Positions 58,395 through 64,000 of a stretch of 64,000 nt of DNA are shown piece after piece. The stretch is from Streptomyces sp. Tue6028 (GTDB lineage Bacteria > Actinomycetota > Actinomycetes > Streptomycetales > Streptomycetaceae): the NCBI RefSeq assembly GCF_002300165.1, contig NZ_MLCE01000015.1, forward strand, positions 124,001-188,000, given 5' to 3'. Under the pieces are notes generated by a model that ran no database searches, was not told where the DNA came from, and worked only from the letters and a program-made list of their open reading frames with translations. How positions within the stretch are numbered: the stretch's first letter is position 1; every line of letters starts with the position of its first letter. The translations under genes were made by a program, and so were the position numbers.

Positions 58395-59420
58395 ATGACG
58401 GCACGAAGGACGTCCGAACGCTCGGACCTCTATCGCGAGGAGACGCTGGAACGTGAGGTGGCCGCAGCGCGCAGTTGGGCGGACCTCATGCGGCGCCTCG
58501 GTCTGAAGCCGAGTGGGGGCCGTCGCCGGGTGCTTCAGGAGAGAGTGGCTCGGTACGGGCTCGATACCGGCCACTTCGTCAAGCGCAGTCCGTGGCGCAC
58601 GTATCCGGACGCCGCTGTCGCCGAAGCCGCCGCGTCGGCCTCCTCTTTGCGGGAAGTGGCCCTGAAGCTCGGAGCCGTCCCGGCCACGGGAACGCTCTCC
58701 CATCTCCGGCGCCGTATCGACGCGATGGGGATCGACATCAGTCACTTCCCCGGTGTCGGGCGTCAGAATGTCGACCTGCCCCTCACCCGCGAAGAGCTGC
58801 GGACAGCCGCGGCCGGGGCCACCAGCGTGCGTGGCGTCGCGCGCGCTCTGGGGGTCCCCGACGACGGCCGGTCACGGGCGGCGCTGGGCCGTATGCTCAC
58901 CGAGCACCGCATCGACGTCAGTCACTTCGCCCGTCGACGGGCGGCGATTCCCGAGGACACGCTACGGAGCCTCGTGCCGCGCTGCACGAGTTTCGCCGAC
59001 GTCATGCGCGCTCTCGGCATGGAGGTCAACGACACCAACCACCGGCGGGTGCGTCGGGCCGCCTCGCGCCTCGGACTCGACACCGGCCACTTCAAGCGCC
59101 GGACCTGGGCGCGACCTGAGCGACCGGCGCCCGCACCGACCGCCTGCCGGGTGCTGGTCGTCCTGCCGGAACAGGCGGGACGCCCCAGAAGGGCCCAGCT
59201 CCATCGGGCGCTGGCCGAGGTCGGGGAGCCGTACAGGTGCGCTGAATGCGGCAACACCGGTGCATGGCGAGGCCGTCCGATCACCTTGCAGATCGACCAC
59301 ATCAATGGGGACTGGCGCGACAATCGCCGGGAGAACCTGCGGTATTTGTGCCCCAACTGCCATTCGTTGACGGCGACGTGGTGCCGGCAGAAGGCGAGAG
59401 TGATCCCTCTCGCCAGGTGA
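58395..59420 (+). CDS. HNH endonuclease with four internal HTH-like repeats
   Basis: The 341-residue protein ends with an HNH nuclease (residues ~280-335): CAEC (282-285), LQIDHINGD with His302, NRRENLRYLCPNCHS with Cys319 and Cys322. Before it are four ~57-residue repeats, each a short helical unit (SWADLMRRLGL; SSLREVALKLGA; TSVRGVARALGV; TSFADVMRALGM) ending in D(T/I/V)(G/S)HF at 58-61, 115-118, 175-178 and 230-233. The repeats look like DNA-binding modules. ATG 58395 begins the clean protein; the frame is open from 58335. It stands alone beside tRNA-Leu and could be part of a small mobile unit. Confidence 0.85.
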   Translation: MTARRTSERSDLYREETLEREVAAARSWADLMRRLGLKPSGGRRRVLQERVARYGLDTGHFVKRSPWRTYPDAAVAEAAASASSLREVALKLGAVPATGTLSHLRRRIDAMGIDISHFPGVGRQNVDLPLTREELRTAAAGATSVRGVARALGVPDDGRSRAALGRMLTEHRIDVSHFARRRAAIPEDTLRSLVPRCTSFADVMRALGMEVNDTNHRRVRRAASRLGLDTGHFKRRTWARPERPAPAPTACRVLVVLPEQAGRPRRAQLHRALAEVGEPYRCAECGNTGAWRGRPITLQIDHINGDWRDNRRENLRYLCPNCHSLTATWCRQKARVIPLAR

Positions 59421-59473
59421 GCCGCGACCCTCGTACACTGAGTGCCGCCGGTCGGGCGTGATGACCGTTTTGA

Positions 59474-59556
59474 GCGGCCGTTGCTGAATGGTATAAGCGG
59501 AGGTTTTAGGTGCCTCTGGGCGTTTGCCCATGTGGGTTCGAATCCCATCGGCCGCA
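59474..59556 (+). tRNA. tRNA-Leu(UAG)
   Basis: The acceptor arms GCGGCCG and CGGCCGC pair perfectly with discriminator A (59556). The anticodon stem GAGGT/GCCTC (one G-T pair) encloses TTTAGGT, so the anticodon is TAG, reading CUA leucine codons. A long class II variable arm (GGGCG..TGCCC) and the T-arm GTGGGTTCGAATCCCAT are present. CCA is not encoded. A TACACT at 59434 may be the -10. Confidence 0.95.
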
Positions 59557-59564
59557 CGCAGGAG

Positions 59565-59591
59565 AGGGCCGCCGGACCCGGCGGCCCTTTC
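59565..59591 (+). terminator. Terminator after tRNA-Leu
   Basis: AGGGCCGCCGG and CCGGCGGCCCT form a stem of 10-11 bp with a very short loop, followed by TTTC. It lies 9 bases after the tRNA and also near the convergent rdgB stop. Confidence 0.8.
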
Positions 59592-59597
59592 GCATGC

Positions 59598-60200
59598 TCA
59601 GCCCAGCAATTCCCCCACCGCCGGTACGAGTGCCCGGAACGCCTTGCCGCGGTGGCTGATGGCGTTCTTCTCGGCGGGGGAGAGTTCGGCGCAGGTGCGG
59701 GTCTCGCCGTCCGGCTGGAGGATCGGGTCGTAGCCGAAGCCGTTGGTGCCGGCGGGGGTGTGGCGGAGGGTGCCGCGGAGTTGTCCCTCGACCACGCGTT
59801 CGGTGCCGTCGGGCAGGGCGAGGGCCGCCGCGCAGGCGAAGTGGGCGGCGCGGTGGGGTGCGTCGATGTCGGAGAGCTGGGCCAGCAGCAGGTCGAGGTT
59901 GGCCTGGTCGTCGCCGTGGCGGCCCGCCCAGCGGGCGGAGAAGATGCCGGGTGCGCCGTTGAGGACGTCGACGCACAGGCCCGAGTCGTCGGCCACGGCG
60001 GGCAGGCCGGTGGCCCGGGCGAGGGCGTGGGCCTTGAGCAGGGCGTTCTCGGCGAAGGTGACGCCGGTTTCCTTGACGTCGGGGATGTCGGGGTAGGCGT
60101 CCGCGCCGACGAGTTCGTGGGGCAGGCCTGCGTCGGCGAGGATCGCCCGGAGTTCGGTGATCTTTCCGGCGTTGCGGGTGGCGAGGATCAGGCGGGTCAT
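59598..60200 (-). CDS. rdgB: RdgB/HAM1 non-canonical purine NTP pyrophosphatase
   Basis: The 200-residue enzyme has the ITPase entry LILATRNAGKITEL, DDSGLCVDVL with catalytic/metal Asp residues, FSARWAG, and the C-terminal GFGYDPIL and SHRGKAFRAL segments. It hydrolyses dITP, ITP and XTP to keep the nucleotide pool clean. ATG 60200 starts the first strand. It is downstream of rph on the same strand with a small secreted protein gene between, an arrangement common in actinobacteria. Confidence 0.94.
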   Translation of the reverse strand: MTRLILATRNAGKITELRAILADAGLPHELVGADAYPDIPDVKETGVTFAENALLKAHALARATGLPAVADDSGLCVDVLNGAPGIFSARWAGRHGDDQANLDLLLAQLSDIDAPHRAAHFACAAALALPDGTERVVEGQLRGTLRHTPAGTNGFGYDPILQPDGETRTCAELSPAEKNAISHRGKAFRALVPAVGELLG

Positions 60201-60216
60201 GAGTGTCAGTATCTCC

Positions 60217-60338
60217 GGTGCCGGGGGGCGGCCCGGAGCCCGTGGTCCTCTTCGCGTCGGGCCGGCCGGCGGTGTGTGGTGCCGGTGGGCGGCCCGGAGC
60301 CCGTGGTCCTTTTCGCGTCGGGCCGGCCGGCGGTGTGT
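60217..60338. repeat. Tandem 61-bp duplication upstream of rdgB
   Basis: Copies at 60217-60277 and 60278-60338 are identical except for two substitutions (59 of 61). Each contains GGGCCGGCCGGCGGTGTGT. The low divergence suggests a recent duplication. It lies in the rdgB leader, between rdgB and the next gene upstream. Confidence 0.9.
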
Positions 60339-60382
60339 GGTGAGGGTGTGGCGGGCGGCCCGGCGCGAGGGGCGGGCGGGTG

Positions 60383-60775
60383 TTACGGCGTGCAGACCTT
60401 GGTGAGTTCGCCGGCGGCGTCGGTGACGGGGCTGACGTCGGGGGTGTTGTCGCCGTTCTTGATGGCGGTGCGGACGTTGCCGACGGCTTTTTCGAGGTCG
60501 TCGACGGCTTTGTTGACGTCGGCGTTGTCGGTCTTGTCGCCGATCTTGTCGAGGTTGTTCTCGATGGAGTTGAGGGATGCGTCGGTCTGTGTGGGGTCGT
60601 TCGCCGCGTTCTCGACGGCCTGTTGGAGGTCGGTGACGCTGTCGGCTATGGAGTCGGCGGTCTGGACGCAGTCCAGGGCCTTGTCGACCGCGTCGCATCC
60701 GATGGTCGTCGGCAGGGCGACGAGTGCGGCGACGACGGCGATGGTGGCGGTGCGGCGGCGATGGCGCGCGGCCAT
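60383..60775 (-). CDS. Secreted helical protein, possible lipoprotein
   Basis: The 130-residue protein has a signal peptide (RRRTATIAVVAALVALPTTIGC); Cys27 after TIG is close to, but not a perfect, lipobox. The mature part is all-helical and acidic (DAVDKALDCV; VENAANDP; NLDKIGDKTDNAD), with further Cys residues at 36 and near the C-terminus that may form a disulfide. Function is unknown. ATG 60775 is the start. It lies between rph and rdgB on the same strand. Confidence 0.72.
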   Translation of the reverse strand: MAARHRRRTATIAVVAALVALPTTIGCDAVDKALDCVQTADSIADSVTDLQQAVENAANDPTQTDASLNSIENNLDKIGDKTDNADVNKAVDDLEKAVGNVRTAIKNGDNTPDVSPVTDAAGELTKVCTP

Positions 60776-60916
60776 GGAACGGTCCCTCCCCGTGGGCGTG
60801 ATGTGGTCCCCGGCCGTCGCGGGCCGGTCCGGCCGGTGGTGGCTCGGCTCGGCCCGCGGTGCGGTCGGTGGGCGCTCGGCTGGACCGTACGCCCGTACCT
60901 CTTAGAACGCGAAGGG

Positions 60917-61663
<747 letters not shown>

Positions 61664-61689
61664 GGCGACGAGCCTAGTCGTATACGGGT

Positions 61690-61723
61690 GAGGGGCTGCG
61701 TCCGGTGATGGATGCAGCCCCTC
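61690..61723 (-). terminator. Terminator between nagF and rph
   Basis: GAGGGGCTGCGTCC pairs with GGATGCAGCCCCTC (13 of 14, one G-T) around GGTGAT. It lies 18 bases after the nagF stop on the minus strand. Confidence 0.8.
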
Positions 61724-61741
61724 GGGGGTGAGCGGGGTGGC

Positions 61742-61975
61742 TCACATCATGTCTTCGATCTCTCCGGCGATGGGGTCGGCGTCGGTGCCGATGACGACCT
61801 GGATCGCGGTACCCATCTTGACGACGCCGTGGGCGCCGGCGGCTTTCAGGGCGGCTTCGTCGACCAGCGAGGGGTCGTTGACCTCGGTGCGCAGGCGGGT
61901 GATGCAGCCTTCGACCTCTTCGATGTTGTCGATGCCGCCGAGTCCGGCGACGATCTTCTCAGCCTTGCTGGCCAT
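61742..61975 (-). CDS. nagF: PTS glucose-type EIIB protein, NagF
   Basis: The 77-residue EIIB domain has the phosphorylated Cys24 in EVEGCITRLR and GVVKMGTAIQVVIG, typical of stand-alone EIIB proteins. In Streptomyces NagF passes phosphate to N-acetylglucosamine carried by the NagE1/NagE2 permeases. ATG 61975 faces nagE1; the gap holds a DasR site. The name rests on sequence plus neighbours (nagE1 and nagE2). Confidence 0.9.
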   Translation of the reverse strand: MASKAEKIVAGLGGIDNIEEVEGCITRLRTEVNDPSLVDEAALKAAGAHGVVKMGTAIQVVIGTDADPIAGEIEDMM

Positions 61976-62092
61976 GTCCTACTCCCTGATCCGAACCGCT
62001 TTGTCGCAGTAACCCACAGTTGGCCCATCTTTGCGAGCGGTCATGTCGTTCGTGCCGAATGATGGCGGTCACGACAGAGCGACCGGTCATCA

Positions 62093-62108
62093 ACTGGTCT
62101 ACACCAGT
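62093..62108. promoter_or_regulatory. DasR-responsive element (dre) between nagF and nagE1
   Basis: ACTGGTCTACACCAGT is close to the dre consensus ACTGGTCTAGACCACT, and its outer ends are symmetric. It lies 43 bases before the nagE1 ATG in the divergent region, so DasR could repress both genes and release on GlcN-6-P. Confidence 0.92.
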
Positions 62109-62150
62109 GGGCGGGCGGGCGCCAAACCCGGCCCCGTCCGGAGGACGCCC

Positions 62151-63440
62151 ATGACTGCCGACAGCACCGCTCCCACCGCGCGCGACCGCTGGAACGGTCT
62201 GTTCCAGGGGATGCAGAAGATGGGGCGGAGCCTTCAGCTCCCCATCGCGGTGCTGCCGGCGGCGGGCATCCTGACCCGGCTGGGACAGCCGGACGTGTTC
62301 GGGGCGGACGGGCTCGGCTGGGACGGCGTCTCGAAGGTGATGAAGGGTGCGGGCGGCGCCCTGCTGGACGGTGAGCTGGGGCTGCCGCTGCTGTTCTGCG
62401 TCGGGGTGGCCATCGGCATGGCGAAGAAGGCGGACGGCTCCACCGCGCTCGCCGCGGTCGCGGGGTTCCTCGTGTATCTGGGCGTGCTGCACCAGTTCCC
62501 GGAGAAGTGCGCTCAGCAGGCGAAGGTCATCCAGGACATCGGCTGCCAGGCGCCCGACTTCTCCGTGACGGCGTTCACCTACCAGAATCCCGGGGTCTTC
62601 GGCGGGATCATCATGGGCCTGATGACCGCGTACTTCTGGCAGCGGTATCACCGCACCAAGCTGGTGGACTGGCTCGGCTTCTTCAACGGGCGTCGGCTGG
62701 TGCCGATCGTCATGTCGTTCGTGGCCATCGTGTTCGCCGGGCTGTGCCTGTGGATCTGGCCGCCGATCGGCGACGGTCTGGAGAGCTTCAGCGACTGGCT
62801 GGTGAGTCTGGGTGCGTGGGGCGCGGGTGTGTTCGGCGTGGCGAACCGGGCGCTGCTCGTCATCGGTCTGCACCAGTTCCTGAACGTGCCCATCTGGTTC
62901 CAGTTCGGCAGCTTCACCACGCCGAGCGGGGAGGTGGTGCACGGGGACATCAACATGTTCCTGCACGGTGACCCGGACGCGGGCCAGTTCACCTCGGGGT
63001 TCTTCCCGATCATGATGTTCGCGCTGCCGGCCGCCGCGCTGGCCATGACTCACTGCGCGAAGCCGCATCGCCGCAAGGAGATCGGCGGGATGATGCTCTC
63101 GGTCGCGCTGACGTCGTTCGTCACGGGCATCACCGAGCCGATCGAGTACTCCTTCTTGTTCATCGCCCCGCTGCTCTACGTGATCCACGCGATCCTGACG
63201 GGTGTGTCGATGGCGGTGACGTGGGGGCTCGGGGTGCACGACGGATTCAGTTTCTCGGCGGGTCTGATCGACTACGCCCTCAACTGGCATCTGGCGACCA
63301 AGCCGTGGCTGATCATCCCGATCGGGCTGTGCTTCGCGGTCGTGTATTACGCGATCTTCCGCTTCGCGATCACCAAGTTCGACCTCAGGACTCCGGGGCG
63401 GGAGCCGGAGGACGAGGTGGTGGACACGACCAAGCCATAA
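62151..63440 (+). CDS. nagE1: PTS N-acetylglucosamine EIIC permease, NagE1
   Basis: The 429-residue membrane permease has the glucose-type EIIC pattern: GRSLQLPIAVLPAAGIL, GMAKKADGSTALAAVAGFLVY, GLHQFLNVPIW and GITEPIEYSFLFIAP with the sugar-binding Glu. About ten membrane segments are expected. It lacks EIIA/EIIB parts, which are supplied by NagF and a Crr protein. ATG 62151 has GGAGGA 7 bases upstream; a dre site lies 43 bases before it. The nagE2 gene follows in the same direction after a hairpin. Confidence 0.92.
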   Translation: MTADSTAPTARDRWNGLFQGMQKMGRSLQLPIAVLPAAGILTRLGQPDVFGADGLGWDGVSKVMKGAGGALLDGELGLPLLFCVGVAIGMAKKADGSTALAAVAGFLVYLGVLHQFPEKCAQQAKVIQDIGCQAPDFSVTAFTYQNPGVFGGIIMGLMTAYFWQRYHRTKLVDWLGFFNGRRLVPIVMSFVAIVFAGLCLWIWPPIGDGLESFSDWLVSLGAWGAGVFGVANRALLVIGLHQFLNVPIWFQFGSFTTPSGEVVHGDINMFLHGDPDAGQFTSGFFPIMMFALPAAALAMTHCAKPHRRKEIGGMMLSVALTSFVTGITEPIEYSFLFIAPLLYVIHAILTGVSMAVTWGLGVHDGFSFSAGLIDYALNWHLATKPWLIIPIGLCFAVVYYAIFRFAITKFDLRTPGREPEDEVVDTTKP

Positions 63441-63463
63441 GTAGGGTCTTTCCCGTACCCGTC

Positions 63464-63495
63464 AGGGGCCTTCGGACCGTGTGGTCCGGGGGCCC
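63464..63495 (+). terminator. Terminator after nagE1
   Basis: CGGACC-GTGT-GGTCCG is a perfect inner hairpin, extended by flanking GGGGCC/GGGCCC pairing with two mismatches. It lies 24 bases after the nagE1 stop. Confidence 0.75.
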
Positions 63496-63590
63496 TTCGT
63501 CACGTCTGCAACCTCGTGCGGCCACTTCTTCCGACTATGGCCCAGCCCACAAAATCCGCGGGTTCCTTATCCAGCCTTCACCGTGCTACA

Positions 63591-63623
63591 ACAGGTCTAC
63601 ACCACTGAGTGGTGTAGACCACG
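63591..63623. promoter_or_regulatory. Two abutting dre sites upstream of nagE2
   Basis: ACAGGTCTACACCACT (63591-63606) and AGTGGTGTAGACCACG (63608-63623) are both dre-like and face each other. Their shared centre, TCTACACCACT-G-AGTGGTGTAGA, is a perfect 23-base palindrome. They lie about 50-85 bases before the nagE2 start, so two DasR dimers could bind side by side. Confidence 0.92.
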
Positions 63624-63674
63624 CCGTCCCCACCCCCTTGTTCCCGGGCGGCGCCATGTTCACTGGAGGAACCT

Positions 63675-64000
63675 GTGTCCACGGCCAGCGCCGCTCCCGC
63701 GGCCGAGAAGAAGAAGGGCGCCGGCGCGATGGCTGTTCTGCAGCGCATCGGCCGAAGCCTGATGCTGCCGGTCGCCACCCTGCCCGCCGCCGCGCTGCTG
63801 GTGCGCCTCGGCAACCCCGACATGCTGGGACGCGAGTCGTTCCCCACGTTCCTCACCAAGATCGCCGGGTTCATGACGGCGGGTGGCAACGCGATCCTCG
63901 ACAACATGGCGCTGCTGTTCGCCGTGGGCATCGCGATCGGCTTCGCGAAGAAGTCGGACGGCTCGACGGCGCTCGCGGCCGTGGTCGGCTACCTGGTCTT
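63675..64000 (+). CDS. nagE2: PTS N-acetylglucosamine EIIC permease, NagE2, 3' end outside window
   Basis: 108 codons are present, open to the window end. The head is SAAPAAEKKKGAGAMAV, followed by GRSLMLPVATLPAAALLVRLG and GIAIGFAKKSDGSTALAAVVGYLV (each shortened), collinear with NagE1. NagE2 is the main GlcNAc transporter in S. coelicolor. The start is GTG 63675 with GGAGGA upstream. The paired dre sites imply DasR control. Confidence 0.9.
   Translation, partial: MSTASAAPAAEKKKGAGAMAVLQRIGRSLMLPVATLPAAALLVRLGNPDMLGRESFPTFLTKIAGFMTAGGNAILDNMALLFAVGIAIGFAKKSDGSTALAAVVGYLV

Overview
The window is chromosomal DNA of a Streptomyces or very close relative. It has very high GC, strong G/C preference at third codon positions, GTG starts, GGAGG-type ribosome sites, DasR-type dre operators, a class E sortase with an LAxTG substrate, DUF1707 and DUF3618 proteins and a tRNA-Leu(UAG). 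The gene order at the right end (bcp, a tRNA, rdgB, rph, nagF/nagE1/nagE2) resembles, from memory, the SCO2897-SCO2907 stretch of S. coelicolor. The window starts inside an FAD oxidoreductase gene and ends inside nagE2.

Bases 1-16.5 kb are ordinary core and conserved genes. They include a GntR regulator with an FAD amine oxidase, an LAxTG surface protein, a divergent ROK repressor/Gfo-Idh dehydrogenase pair around a clear palindromic operator, an FAH hydrolase, a YidC-like insertase with a small membrane partner, an HxlR/MFS pair with twin operators, a class E sortase, a GH30 galactanase and a SEC-C protein.

Bases 16.6-40.8 kb form a compact defence locus of 12 large genes, and this is the most interesting part. 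The left arm (+) encodes a MORC-like GHKL ATPase, a Z1-domain helicase/endonuclease, a Vsr-like nuclease and two C5-cytosine methyltransferases. The first methyltransferase lacks the catalytic cysteine (PRV in place of PCQ); the second is intact but carries a ~120-residue helical insertion. The middle arm (-) is a tight three-gene operon: an XRE-HTH/GHKL ATPase fusion and two proteins I do not recognise. The right arm (+) is an operon with 4-base overlaps: an HSP90-like ATPase/SF2 helicase fusion (1583 aa), a UvrD-like helicase, DrmA and DrmB. DrmA and DrmB are DISARM core proteins, but DrmC, DrmD and DrmE are not seen. I infer one methylation-guided anti-phage system that combines MORC/Z1 restriction-modification parts with a DISARM core. 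No integrase or attachment site is visible at its edges.

Bases 41-56.2 kb return to housekeeping and accessory genes: a GlxA-type AraC regulator, small membrane proteins, a VOC protein, a sugar-porter-type MFS, DUF445, an SGNH hydrolase, a DUF1707 protein, a three-gene ABC-2 exporter and a bifunctional class A PBP with a Gln/Gly/Thr-rich tail.

Bases 56.3-64 kb hold a Gdx-type SMR exporter under a recognisable guanidine-III riboswitch, a GroES-like protein, DUF3618, Bcp peroxidase, an HNH nuclease with four internal repeats, tRNA-Leu(UAG), RdgB, RNase PH and the N-acetylglucosamine PTS genes nagF/nagE1/nagE2 with three DasR (dre) sites. Intergenic DNA is rich in short tandem and dispersed repeats.
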